Source: Methylocaldum sp002005105 (GTDB lineage Bacteria > Pseudomonadota > Gammaproteobacteria > Methylococcales > Methylococcaceae). From it: a stretch of 64,000 nucleotides of DNA. The position numbers and the translations under genes are program-made. Position 1 is the stretch's first letter, and each line of letters opens with the position of its first letter. Of this stretch, positions 50,549 to 58,615 are shown one piece after another. Under the pieces are notes generated by a model. That model saw only the letters and a program-made list of their open reading frames with translations, ran no database searches and was not told the DNA's origin. The DNA is taken from NCBI RefSeq assembly GCF_051027545.1, contig NZ_CP194902.1, forward strand, positions 4,092,001 to 4,156,000. Reading direction: 5' to 3'.

Positions 50549-50773
50549 ATGACACGCGGAGGGAAGCGGTCCGGCGCCGGCCGGAAACGGAAATGGAACT
50601 GCGAGACGGTCACCATGCGGGTGCCGGCGCATTTGGTCGGCGAGATTCAGGCATTCATCGAGCAGCGCATGGGTGAAGCTCACAAGGGGCCCGACAACCC
50701 GCCCGCACCCGAACCGCTGGAACTGTGGCAGGGCGATAAACGATGTCAGGCGGCCACGTCCGGCGGCAGATGA
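50549..50773 (+). CDS. Small basic protein, possible ribbon-helix-helix DNA-binding protein
   Basis: 74 residues. The N-terminus MTRGGKRSGAGRKRKW is strongly basic and is followed by ETVTMRVPAHLVGEIQAFIE, which has the strand-helix-helix pattern of Arc/MetJ-type (RHH) repressors. The GGKRSGAGRK start is frequent in plasmid- and phage-borne small proteins. Two operator-like repeats lie directly upstream. Its 3-prime end overlaps the convergent 50746 gene by 28 bp. Confidence 0.65.
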   Translation: MTRGGKRSGAGRKRKWNCETVTMRVPAHLVGEIQAFIEQRMGEAHKGPDNPPAPEPLELWQGDKRCQAATSGGR

Positions 50774-50877
50774 CGAATGAATTTCTCGAACAGCGCATCC
50801 CAATCGGTGGGCGGCGGCTCGACGTTTTGCAACGACCGCGCGGCCTCCAGGCGCGCCAAGCGCTGTCTTAGGTTCAT
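50746..50877 (-). CDS. 43-residue hypothetical protein of the island
   Basis: Reads MNLRQRLARLEAARSLQNVE and ends WDALFEKFIRHLPPDVAA; a strong GGGAGGA site lies 9 nt before the ATG. The N-terminal LRQRLARLE helix is often seen at the start of small phage or prophage proteins. It overlaps the convergent DNA-binding gene at its end. Confidence 0.5.
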   Translation of the reverse strand: MNLRQRLARLEAARSLQNVEPPPTDWDALFEKFIRHLPPDVAA

Positions 50878-50893
50878 CGATGAATTCCTCCCG

Positions 50894-51241
50894 TCATGCC
50901 CGCCCCAACGCCAGGTCCAATTCGGGCGGCGAGAGATTGAGCTTTTCGCGCATTGTCTTATCGCTGTCGCCGGCTGCACTCAGGGCAGTCACTTTTTCAA
51001 CGAGTTCGCAATGCGCTTTCTCTTCCGGAAGATCGATCACACGATTTGCAGCAAACCCCACGGCCTGAGCAAGCGGGGTCAGTTCGTCGGTCAACTGCTT
51101 CAGCACCCGAGGCATGGCATCTATGATCGCCGCCAGTTCAAGCCGGCGCACGACAAGGCTTTGCAGGTCGATTTCGTCACCGGCCTTGATCGCCGCATAG
51201 ACGGCGCCTTCAACTTGCGTCAAGGTCGGCTTGGCACGCAT
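50894..51241 (-). CDS. Hypothetical protein of the island (115 residues)
   Basis: An all-helical, mildly acidic protein: MRAKPTLTQVEGAVYAAIKA, then DLQSLVVRRLELAAIIDAMP and LAQAVGFAANRVIDLPEEKA. The composition is clearly coding. No family recognised. It overlaps the end of the frameshifted gene upstream by 31 bp, so it is probably co-transcribed with it and the 50746 gene. Confidence 0.55.
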   Translation of the reverse strand: MRAKPTLTQVEGAVYAAIKAGDEIDLQSLVVRRLELAAIIDAMPRVLKQLTDELTPLAQAVGFAANRVIDLPEEKAHCELVEKVTALSAAGDSDKTMREKLNLSPPELDLALGRA

Positions 51242-51378
51242 CGAGGAACGAAACCGCTCGTTTGAGAATGGCGTCGTGTTCCTGACGCGCCTTCATTGCT
51301 TCTTCGTGCCTGGCTTCGGCTTCGGCGATACGCTCATCAAATTTGTGGTCGGTGATTTTTAAACCTCGTTTTGGTCAT
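51211..51378 (-). pseudogene. Small helical protein gene interrupted by one extra A
   Basis: From the ATG complementary to 51376-51378 (AGAGG upstream) the frame reads MTKTRFK, then loses phase in an A5 run (T5 at 51356-51360 on plus). With four A instead of five it continues ITDHKFDERIAEAEARHEEA and ends SFLDACQADLDAS, about 55 residues of coherent charged helix. This could be a mutation, a sequence error at the homopolymer, or slippage used on purpose. Confidence 0.5.
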
Positions 51379-51822
51379 AAGCCTCTGTACAGGCGCTTGA
51401 GAATCTCAAGGGCCCGAGTCAGATACCTAAGTGATGAATCGGGATTTGGATTGATCGTATTGGCTTAACCATGACACGCATGACGACGGGCGGTGGAAGG
51501 TTGCGAGTGGTTATGCCGTGGATAACTGATGGCCGGTACATGCCGGCCACTGCGCTGACTTTTGGAGACCAGACATTGGCCAGCTCATGCCGCTTGGTGA
51601 GCGGCTTGTAAACACCGATAGCACCTAACAGGATGGTGAAAAACTCCCCGATCTTTCCCCTTACCCCTCCCCGGAAGGCTTTTTTTGGGCGGGAAATCGG
51701 GTTTTCCGCCGGTCTGTCCGGCCTTTCTGCCCCCGAGCCAGGGCTTTTCCGCCCCCTTCGTCCGCTTCTGGGCAGACTTCGGGCGCCCCCCGCCTCAGGC
51801 AGGCGCTGCCCGCGCCTCGGAT
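51379..51822. other. 444-bp gap, no gene recognised
   Basis: I see no frame with coding character, signal or ribosome site. The stretch 51650-51830 is Pro/Cys/Arg-rich in every frame (CCCC-rich) and looks non-coding. Confidence 0.5.
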
Positions 51823-52143
51823 CTAAAGCTCCCTATTGCGCGGCCTATCGATATGTTCCATCGGTGCCAATTCAATTCGATCGGCAGTGACGTGGCAATG
51901 CGGCGCGCCATTGGCAATGTTGTAACTGTTGCGGTGATGGAAGGGGCGAAAGCTGTCTGCGCGCTCCGACACATCGGGCATGACTTTCTCGATTTTCCAG
52001 CCGAATTCGGTATCCGTGACGCCGTAATGCTCTCGGTATATCCAGGCACCGCATTCGTCCTTGCGCCATTGGGTGGCGTCGTGATCCTGCATGACGCGAC
52101 CTTTCTCCCAGATGGTTTGAATGGTGTCCTCATCAAAAGTCAT
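51823..52143 (-). CDS. Conserved hypothetical protein with an HNH-like pattern, altered C-terminus
   Basis: 106 residues. MTFDEDTIQTIWEKGRVMQD, then WRKDECGAWIYREHYG and FGWKIEKVMPD, match a widespread small family in which the segment is followed by an HNH-type His-rich ending. Here the ending reads FRPFHHRNSYNIANGAPHCH and continues with HIDRPRNREL, so the metal-site order is not typical. The function is unknown; mobile-element context is likely. Confidence 0.55.
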   Translation of the reverse strand: MTFDEDTIQTIWEKGRVMQDHDATQWRKDECGAWIYREHYGVTDTEFGWKIEKVMPDVSERADSFRPFHHRNSYNIANGAPHCHVTADRIELAPMEHIDRPRNREL

Positions 52144-52187
52144 TTGTGGCCTCTATCAGGAAGGGGGTTTCTCTGTCATCAGGTGGT

Positions 52188-52730
52188 TCAGGCTAGGCGC
52201 TCCGTGCACCGCATCGGCCAGAGCCGATGCGGTAAGCCATCGGTCAGCGACAGCCAAAGCAACATCCAGCCGGAAAACATCAGGTCGATGCCCACTAAAA
52301 GGCCCAATAACCAAATGGCAGCGGCCGGCCATTGGGCAATGACCAGGAGCCCGAGCAGCATCGAGAGGACTCCTCCGGCGAGCGGCAAACCCCAATGTTC
52401 CAAGGGGCGCAGCCGGAGCGCTTGGGCGATACGAAAAGCGCCGTTGGCCAGAAAGAGTATCGCGATCAGGAATGTGATCGACGGGATGCCGCTCATGGGG
52501 AACAAGATCAGTAACTGGCCGACCGCAAGGGTGAGCAGACCACTTAAGAGTGACGGCCAAAAGCCGACCCGGTGTCGCAGGCGAAAGGCATGGAGGCCCT
52601 GCGCGATGCCGGAGAAGACCAGAATCCAGGCGATCGTCAGTTCCGTCGCCAGAGTGGCGACGAACGGAAAGAAGATCGCAGCCACGCCTAGAAGGATCAA
52701 CCGATGCCAAGTACGAGCCCCCCCTTCCAA
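52188..52730 (-). CDS. HdeD-family membrane protein (DUF308)
   Basis: 180 residues with six predicted membrane helices in three pairs (LILLGVAAIFFPFVATLATE, LTIAWILVFSGIAQGLHAF, LLSGLLTLAVGQLLILFPMS and so on), the duplicated DUF308 pattern of HdeD proteins. E. coli HdeD is linked to acid resistance at high cell density. No other acid-stress genes are near, so the role here is uncertain. Confidence 0.85.
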   Translation of the reverse strand: MEGGARTWHRLILLGVAAIFFPFVATLATELTIAWILVFSGIAQGLHAFRLRHRVGFWPSLLSGLLTLAVGQLLILFPMSGIPSITFLIAILFLANGAFRIAQALRLRPLEHWGLPLAGGVLSMLLGLLVIAQWPAAAIWLLGLLVGIDLMFSGWMLLWLSLTDGLPHRLWPMRCTERLA

Positions 52731-53168
52731 TGTTCCCGCACACCATCCATTCCCGCGCGCGAAGCAGTCGAAGAGGACCGTAAGGATGAGAGGCGCATAA
52801 GATATGTCCTTATATCGAAATATCGAAGCCCATTTATGGACAATGACGATCTGGAATCGTTTTTGTTCAAATTGTGTCTATTCCCGGTTGCTACGAGCTC
52901 CGTGGAGCTGGCTGGCTCGCCTCACCGGCGTCCACATGCAGCGGTGGGGACGAAAGGACAGGCGGCTTGGGAAGCCCAGCGGCATTTTGGTGTTATGAGC
53001 GCCAAGTTGACTATCCGACTAGGCTTGAAATCACGGCACTGAGAAGAAAGAGAACAAGCCCGCAGAGGATAGAGTCCAAACGCATATCGAAGGCTCCGGC
53101 GGGCAGTGGCTCAACGCCGGGCGGTCCGGCAGACGGGCTATCTACGAGATCAAAGGAGGCGTATCGAA
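52731..53168. other. 438-bp gap, no gene recognised
   Basis: The frames on plus that cross it are extensions of the next gene without ribosome site or family. I see no repeat. The end (AAAGGAGG at about 53154) is the ribosome site of the DUF1326 gene. Confidence 0.5.
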
Positions 53169-53546
53169 ATGACGGAGATTCCAAACTGGTGGATGAAGGG
53201 TGATTGGTTCGACGCCTGTAGCTGCAACGTTCCCTGTCCTTGTACCTTCGCCCAGGCGCCGACGGGTAACCACTGCGAAGGCATCATGGCTTACCACATC
53301 CGTGAAGGTGCCTTCGGAAGCGTCCGGCTCGACGACCTCGCTTACTGGCGGGCCGAGATTCCCGGGCGGGCGAAGGCATTTGCCGAGGCGCTCTCGGGTC
53401 CGACCACGCCCGCTGGCGCTAGGGTGCAGCTCCACAATGCGCCCGGGTCGGAGGTGGGCCCCGGCCAGATCGCCACCTGGGCGCGGGCCTCGGATAACGA
53501 AGTGGACGCCTTCGGCTTTAGGTGGAACTGGACCGGTCCTGTCTAG
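53169..53546 (+). CDS. DUF1326 protein, shortened by internal and C-terminal loss
   Basis: 125 residues with a strong ribosome site (AAAGGAGG). The N-terminal Cys-rich signature WFDACSCNVPCPCTFAQAPT (residues 13-32) is complete. DUF1326 proteins are usually near 200 residues. Here GSVRLD runs directly into DLAYWRAEIPG, which belongs to the C-terminal third, so a central segment of perhaps 80 residues appears deleted in frame. The end FRWNWTGPV also stops early. The function of the family is unknown; the Cys cluster suggests metal binding. Confidence 0.65.
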   Translation: MTEIPNWWMKGDWFDACSCNVPCPCTFAQAPTGNHCEGIMAYHIREGAFGSVRLDDLAYWRAEIPGRAKAFAEALSGPTTPAGARVQLHNAPGSEVGPGQIATWARASDNEVDAFGFRWNWTGPV

Positions 53547-53734
53547 CTCCCTCTTCCGGTCCCCTCGGACTCCGCCGGACCCCAGCCAGCCGGCGCAGCG
53601 TGGGAACGAGAGGACGAGACGTCGCAATCCGTTTCTCTTCCCCATCTCGCTGAACTCGGAGTCTTCCGGTGAACGCCGCGGGTGATGACCCGGTCCAAAA
53701 CCTAAGCAATCGATCTTTCCTAAGGCGGCGATTC

Positions 53735-54418
53735 ATGAGAGCCGAACATCCAAGCCTAGCCCGCCGGCTGTTGCTGCAATGCCTTGCCTTGACTGCCGGA
53801 ATGTTTACCGTAGGCGGCGCGTTTGCCGCGGAACCGACTCGAACGCCGCGGCAAACCCAGGGTCCTTTTTATCCGAACCGGCTCCCGCCGGACACCGACA
53901 ACGACCTTCTGATCGTGAACGACTCCGTCACGCCGGCAGCCGGGGACGTGACGCATCTCACGGGACGGATTCTCGGCCCGGCCGGAGAGCCCGTTCCCAA
54001 TGCCATCGTCGAAATCTGGCAGGTGGATCATCAGGGCATTTACTTGCACACCGCGAGTCCCAATCGTGAACGGCGCGACGAGAATTTCCAGGGCTTCGGG
54101 CGATGCCTGACCGGTCCAGGCGGCGAGTACTACTTCCGCACCATCAAACCCGTGCCTTATGCCGCCGGCGTCCAGCGCACGCCGCACATTCACGTCATCG
54201 TCAACAAAGGCGGGCAGCGGATGCTGACCACGCAGCTGTACGTCAAGGGCCATCCGTTGAATGAACAGGACTTCGTTCTCAAAGGCATCCGGGACAAGGC
54301 GGCTCGCGAATCGGTCCTGGTCGATTTCACGCCGGCCGCCGATTCGCGGATCGGGGGACTGACAGCACGTTTTGACATCGTGATCGGGAAAACTCCGGAA
54401 GCCCCCTTGGAAGACTAG
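53735..54418 (+). CDS. Intradiol ring-cleavage dioxygenase-like protein, exported
   Basis: 227 residues from the ATG giving MRAEHPSLARRLLLQCLALT, a signal peptide with a twin-Arg (Tat-like motif SLARRLLL) cleaved near AFAAEP. The catalytic beta-sandwich has TQGPFYP, LTGRILGPAGEPVPNAIVEI (part) and the Fe(III) ligands: Tyr in HQGIYLH, Tyr in GEYYFRTIKP, His-x-His in TPHIHV. It is of the protocatechuate dioxygenase beta-like group. Exported members are known, but their substrates are mostly unknown; no aromatic-degradation gene is adjacent. Confidence 0.85.
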   Translation: MRAEHPSLARRLLLQCLALTAGMFTVGGAFAAEPTRTPRQTQGPFYPNRLPPDTDNDLLIVNDSVTPAAGDVTHLTGRILGPAGEPVPNAIVEIWQVDHQGIYLHTASPNRERRDENFQGFGRCLTGPGGEYYFRTIKPVPYAAGVQRTPHIHVIVNKGGQRMLTTQLYVKGHPLNEQDFVLKGIRDKAARESVLVDFTPAADSRIGGLTARFDIVIGKTPEAPLED

Positions 54419-54583
54419 CAGGGCGTCGGCAAAGAATTGCCGACCTACTCCGGCTTCTTTCTCCTCTTCTTTTGGCCGTATGCCGCTCGGCCAAAACAAA
54501 TGTCAAAAAAAGAGTGCCGGATCGGGCTCTTTTCGAATTGGCGCAAGTCAAAGGGGAAGGGCTAACCCTTTCGGAGACTTTTT

Positions 54584-54742
54584 ATGCCTAAGGATAACCC
54601 AACCAATAGTTACGAAGACTTTCTGCTGAACGAACTCGCGGGACTGAGCGGACTCGACGACGAAGAGATACGGGAGATTTTGAAGAAGATCGAGGAAGAG
54701 AAGGCTGAACACGAGAACGACGCCGCCGAGAAGAGACATTGA
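54584..54742 (+). CDS. Small acidic helical protein (52 residues), unknown
   Basis: Reads MPKDNPTNSYEDFLLNELAG, then DEEIREILKKIEEEKAEHEN. It is strongly acidic, with a C-terminal coiled-coil-like helix. GGAG lies 8 nt before the ATG and a strong terminator follows 46 bp after the stop, so it is very likely a real transcription unit. No known family. Confidence 0.6.
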   Translation: MPKDNPTNSYEDFLLNELAGLSGLDDEEIREILKKIEEEKAEHENDAAEKRH

Positions 54743-54787
54743 GCCGCTTTTTTGAGAGAAAACCCTGAAGCCGAAAAGGCGGAATAT

Positions 54788-54815
54788 AAAAGCCCGGAAC
54801 CGATTCCGGGCTTTT
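54788..54815. terminator. Strong Rho-independent terminator, bidirectional
   Basis: AAAAGCCCGGAA-CCGA-TTCCGGGCTTTTT: the stem is perfect and flanked by A and T runs, so it can end both the 54584 gene (plus) and the DJ-1/PfpI gene (minus). Confidence 0.92.
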
Positions 54816-54841
54816 TCTTGGGCGAATCACGCCTCCGGCGC

Positions 54842-55534
54842 TCAGCCATGCGTCGTCGCTTTGAATTGCCTCAACAGCGCTCGCGCGGCACCTTCCGATG
54901 AGGCCGGGTTCTGCCCGGTAATCAAATGGCCGTCGGTCACCACATGTGGTTTCCAGTTCTCGGCTTTCGAATAGTTGCCGCCATTTTCGCGCAACATGTC
55001 TTCCACCAGGAACGGAACCACCTCGGTAAGCCCGATTTCTTCCTCCTCGGTGTTGGCGAAGCCGGTGACCGACTTTCCTCTCACCAGGGGAGAACCGTCC
55101 GCGGTCTTTGCATGGCGGAACGCGCCCGGTCCGTGGCACACCGCGGCCACGGGCTTGCCGGCCGCGTACACGGCTTCGATCAATGCGATGGAATCCGGAT
55201 CTTCGGCGAGATCCCACATGGGGCCGTGGCCGCCGGGATAGAACACGGCATCGTAATCGGCATCCGAGACTAGCGACAGCTTGACGGTGTGGGCTAGCGC
55301 GACTTTCGCGGCCGGGTCCTGGTTGAAGCGCATGATCGACTCGGTTTGCGCATCCGGATGAAAGCTTTTGGGGTCCACCGGCGGCTGCCCGCCCTCGGGC
55401 GAAGCCAGAACAATGTCTACGCCGGCATCGCTGAAGACGTAGTACGGCGCGGCGAATTCTTCCAGCCAGAATCCGGTTCTCTCGCCCGTCGTGCCGAGCC
55501 TATCGTGTGAGGTCAATACCATCAGGATGTTCAT
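54842..55534 (-). CDS. DJ-1/PfpI-family protein (Hsp31-like glyoxalase/chaperone group)
   Basis: 230 residues from the ATG giving MNILMVLTSHDRLGTTGERT. Class I glutamine-amidotransferase-like fold with the nucleophile Cys in AVCHGPGAF, the oxyanion loop YPGGHGPMWDL and FWLEEFAAPYYVF near the N-terminus. It resembles Hsp31/HchA-type enzymes that detoxify methylglyoxal or repair glycated proteins. It follows the alcohol dehydrogenase gene by 14 bp, so a shared aldehyde-stress role is plausible. Confidence 0.88.
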   Translation of the reverse strand: MNILMVLTSHDRLGTTGERTGFWLEEFAAPYYVFSDAGVDIVLASPEGGQPPVDPKSFHPDAQTESIMRFNQDPAAKVALAHTVKLSLVSDADYDAVFYPGGHGPMWDLAEDPDSIALIEAVYAAGKPVAAVCHGPGAFRHAKTADGSPLVRGKSVTGFANTEEEEIGLTEVVPFLVEDMLRENGGNYSKAENWKPHVVTDGHLITGQNPASSEGAARALLRQFKATTHG

Positions 55535-55548
55535 CGTCGTTTCTCCAT

Positions 55549-56559
55549 TCAGCTTACGGCCAAGGCGATCTTGCCGAAGTGGGCGCCCCGCTCCATGTGG
55601 CGAAGGGCATCGGGCAACTCGCCGAACCGAAACACGCGGTCCACCACGGGCCGCATCCGGTGCTGCGCGATGGCCTCGTTCATGGCCTCGAACATCGCTC
55701 GACTGCCGACGAAGATGCCTTGCACGCACATGTTCTTCATCAGAATGGGCGTGGGATCGACCTGGCCGCCGCCGGACAGAACGCCGATCAGGCTGATACG
55801 CCCGCCCATGCGCACGGCTCGGAGCGATTGGCCGAGGGTGCCGGCGCCGCCGACCTCGACGACATGATCGACGCCAACGCCGTCGGTGAGTTCGCGCACG
55901 AATCGGCCCCATTCGGGCGTGTTCTTGTAGTTGATGCCTTCCAAAGCGCCGAGATCGAGCGCTCGCGCAAGTTTTTCGTCACTGCTGGACGTGGCGATCA
56001 CTCGCGCTCCGGACAGCTTCGCGAACTGCAACGCGAATAATGAGACGCCGCCGGTGCCCAACGTCAGCACCGTATCCCCCGCCTTGACCCGGCCCGAGGC
56101 GACCAGCGCATGCCAGGCGGTCACTGCGGCACAAGGCAAGGTTGCGGCCTCTTCGTCCGTGAGATGGTCCGGAACCGGAACGACGCCTTCCGCGTCGAGC
56201 ACGACGTACTCCGCCGCCATGCCGGTATCACCGCCGCCCAGCGCGCTCTTGGTTTTCTCTTCGGTCAATTCGCCGTCCAGCCACTTGGGCATGAAGATGC
56301 CCGCGACCCGCTCCCCCGGCTTTAGGCGCGATACGCCCGGGCCGACGTCGACCACCTCGCCGACGCCGTCCGAGAGCGGCGTCATCGGCAAACGGAGATT
56401 CGGGTTATAGCTTCCGTTGACCAGCATCAGGTCGCGGTAGTTGAGCGACCACGCCCTCATTTTCAGAAGCACCTGCCCCGCGGCGGGCCGAGGCATCGGC
56501 CGCTCGACAAGAGCCAATGAATCGATGCCGAAGCCGCCTTGCAGTTCGTAGACCTTCAT
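55549..56559 (-). CDS. Zinc-type/quinone-oxidoreductase-like alcohol dehydrogenase (MDR superfamily)
   Basis: 336 residues. GroES-like half with SLNYRDLMLVNGSY and PLSDGVGEVVDVG, and a Rossmann half with VLTLGTGGVSLFALQFAKLSGA (part; NADP-binding Gly-rich loop) and HVVEVGGAGTLG. The catalytic zinc Cys/His pattern of classic ADHs is not seen (NYRD in its place), so it is nearer to zinc-independent quinone reductases. Co-transcribed with the DJ-1/PfpI gene. Confidence 0.9.
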   Translation of the reverse strand: MKVYELQGGFGIDSLALVERPMPRPAAGQVLLKMRAWSLNYRDLMLVNGSYNPNLRLPMTPLSDGVGEVVDVGPGVSRLKPGERVAGIFMPKWLDGELTEEKTKSALGGGDTGMAAEYVVLDAEGVVPVPDHLTDEEAATLPCAAVTAWHALVASGRVKAGDTVLTLGTGGVSLFALQFAKLSGARVIATSSSDEKLARALDLGALEGINYKNTPEWGRFVRELTDGVGVDHVVEVGGAGTLGQSLRAVRMGGRISLIGVLSGGGQVDPTPILMKNMCVQGIFVGSRAMFEAMNEAIAQHRMRPVVDRVFRFGELPDALRHMERGAHFGKIALAVS

Positions 56560-57407
56560 GAGTCGTCTCCTGATTCAAACTATACCCTGGTGTTATTCCA
56601 AATCGCCTTCAATCCGGAATTCATTGTCGTAGGGTGGGTTAGGCGCACATCAGCACTGACCGACCGCCGATCACTGCCCTTCGCTTGCGCCGTAACCCGC
56701 CGAGCGGCCTTCCATCGGTGGGTTAGGCGGAGCCTGTCCCGAGCGGAGACTAAAGCATTTTCATATCTACTGTACGGGCACTCGCGAGTAGGTCGGGAAT
56801 CCTTCCCGACGCCACGTCCCGGCCGAGCGTCTTCGTCGGAAGGGTCGCGACTAAAGCGACCGTTTGCGATTGGGAAAGGATTGCCGACCTACGAATGCTT
56901 GAATCCATTCACCCGAGCCGAAGGCGCCAACGACGTCCGCCAAACTGGTTTTGCCGTACGAGCGCGATGAAAACGCTCTAGGGGCTAACCCGCCATCGAT
57001 GGGTTTCGCTTCGCTCTACCCATCCTACGATGAATGTTCACTCGAATGCCGAACGGAATTAGGATCTAGGGTCGGTGTCCCCGCCCCGGCCGAATCCGAT
57101 CTTATCCGGTTCGCGCGAGCACATCTCTTAATGGTCTGACCACGGTTTTGGCCGAGTGTCAGCAACACTGGCGACAATCAGAGAGTCGGGCCTTCCCGTC
57201 GACTCATTCGGCCCCCCCCCCCCCCCGATCAACGGACGCGCTGCGCCGCAATATCACAAACTATTGACATCAACGGGAAGAACCGTACATTCGCTTTCCG
57301 CGGCGTCAACATAGATGATCCAGTCGACAGAATGCGCGAAATCCTGTTGGCGTATCGTTTTGGTGTTCACTTTCAAGCTTTTGAATCAAGTTTGGGGGGA
57401 TCTCCTC
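56560..57407. other. 848-bp gap made of dispersed repeats, then a promoter region with a C15 tract
   Basis: No gene. It contains GTAGGGTGGGTTAGGCG/CGTAACCCGCC-type repeats (about 56627-56740 and 56985-57030) and GCACTCGCGAGTAGGTCGGGAA (about 56780-56805). One covarying-hairpin unit is present (GGTCGC-GACTAAA-GCGACC then GTTTGCGATTGG, 56843-56873), with CGGCAA/TTGCCGACCTAC palindromes next to it. The C15 run is at 57212-57226. Confidence 0.7.
57212..57226 (+). promoter_or_regulatory. Homopolymer of 15 C upstream of the DUF5765 gene
   Basis: Fifteen consecutive C, about 180 bp before the ATG at 57408. Tracts this long slip during replication; in other bacteria such tracts in promoters tune expression by changing spacing. 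No -35/-10 pair could be placed with confidence around it. Confidence 0.5.
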
Positions 57408-58268
57408 ATGTGTTGGAGCGGCGAAGCTTCGGCCATGTTAGCGACAGGCGGTTTTGCGACGGCAAGCTACTTGGCCTACAAAGGGGAAACACGGGAACTG
57501 TGGTTGCCCCTGACTTATTTTGCCTGCATGGAATTGTTGCAGGCCGCGACCTACGTCTACATCGATCAGTGCGATACCCCGCAGAACCAGCTGCTGACCT
57601 GGCTGGGTTATCTGCACATCACGTTTCAACCCTTCTTCGTCAACATGGTCGCGCTGTACTTCATTCCTGCCCCGGTGAAGCGGCGAATCGGCGGGATGGT
57701 CTATTCGTTGTGCGGACTCGCCAGCGCGGCGATGCTGCTCAAGATGTATCCCTTTTCCTGGGCGAGAACCTGCATCCGAGGATACGAGGGATTTTGCGGG
57801 CCCGAGGTGTGTTCCCTGTCCGGCGACTGGCACATAGCCTGGCAGCTTCCTCTTAACGGCCTGATGTCGATTTATCCCGATAACCTCATCCCGTTTCAGT
57901 TCGGCCTGCACGGTTTTTCCTATTTCGCAGTGAGTTTTTTTCTGCCTTTCCTTTACGGATCATGGCGACTCGTCGCTCTTCATCTCGTCGTGGGTCCTTT
58001 GCTGGCCGACATTCTGACGCGCCATCCCAACGAACATGCCGCCGTGTGGTGTCTGCTGTCCATCGCCTTGTGCGTCTCCGTGATCAAGACGCCGCTGCGC
58101 CGCCTGCTGCGCGTGGAGCGATGGCCCGGATACCGGCTGTGTATGGAAAAGCCCTCTGCTGAAAACCGCGACACCCTCATCCCGGCTTCGGCCTCGAACA
58201 ATGAAAAGGCCGGGCCGCTAATTCTACGCAAGCAAAAAATGACTGACCGGAACCAACGGGTAGCTTAA
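57408..58268 (+). CDS. DUF5765 integral membrane protein
   Basis: About 286 residues from the ATG giving MCWSGEASAMLATGGFATAS, 7 nt after GGGGGGA; the open frame upstream is not family-like. Seven or so membrane helices are visible. Conserved segments include TYFACMELLQAATYVYIDQC, QNQLLTWLGYLHITFQPFFV and VNMVALYFIP, as in DUF5765 proteins. Several His, Cys and Glu in helices suggest a metal or cofactor site. Function unknown; no operon partner. Confidence 0.8.
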   Translation: MCWSGEASAMLATGGFATASYLAYKGETRELWLPLTYFACMELLQAATYVYIDQCDTPQNQLLTWLGYLHITFQPFFVNMVALYFIPAPVKRRIGGMVYSLCGLASAAMLLKMYPFSWARTCIRGYEGFCGPEVCSLSGDWHIAWQLPLNGLMSIYPDNLIPFQFGLHGFSYFAVSFFLPFLYGSWRLVALHLVVGPLLADILTRHPNEHAAVWCLLSIALCVSVIKTPLRRLLRVERWPGYRLCMEKPSAENRDTLIPASASNNEKAGPLILRKQKMTDRNQRVA

Positions 58269-58493
58269 CCTCCGGCATTGACACTAGCCGACCAAATTCA
58301 GTGAGCGCCGTATCTTTCCAATCGATCGTTGATATCGCTTGTCGGCTTATGCGCTAACATGAGCGGATTTGATGCGACACGCTCTTTATTAACCCGGCCT
58401 CTAAATCAGGCCGGGCTAATCCGGGGCAGGGATGCCCAGGCGCGGCCACAAGCCGCGCGAGCCACGCCTAAGCGACCGGCCTTGGCGTCGGCC

Positions 58494-58518
58494 CGTAAAT
58501 ACCGGGAGCGTATTTACG
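58494..58518. terminator. Hairpin before the regulator gene
   Basis: CGTAAATAC-CGGGAGC-GTATTTACG, a perfect 9-bp stem 98 bp before the start of the response regulator. Without a T run it may be a transcript-end hairpin for the DUF5765 gene or a leader structure. Confidence 0.4.
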
Positions 58519-58615
58519 GACCTGATTAATATAATTATTACGAACTCTCGGCGCCGGGACAGTTCAGCCGATGGTCGATCTCCGTCGAATCTGGGGGGTA
58601 AGCGGAGTTGAAAAT

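Noticed and set aside
48548..52143. Intact prophage or integrative element
   Set aside because: No integrase, structural phage gene or duplicated tRNA end was found; only a remnant or island can be claimed.
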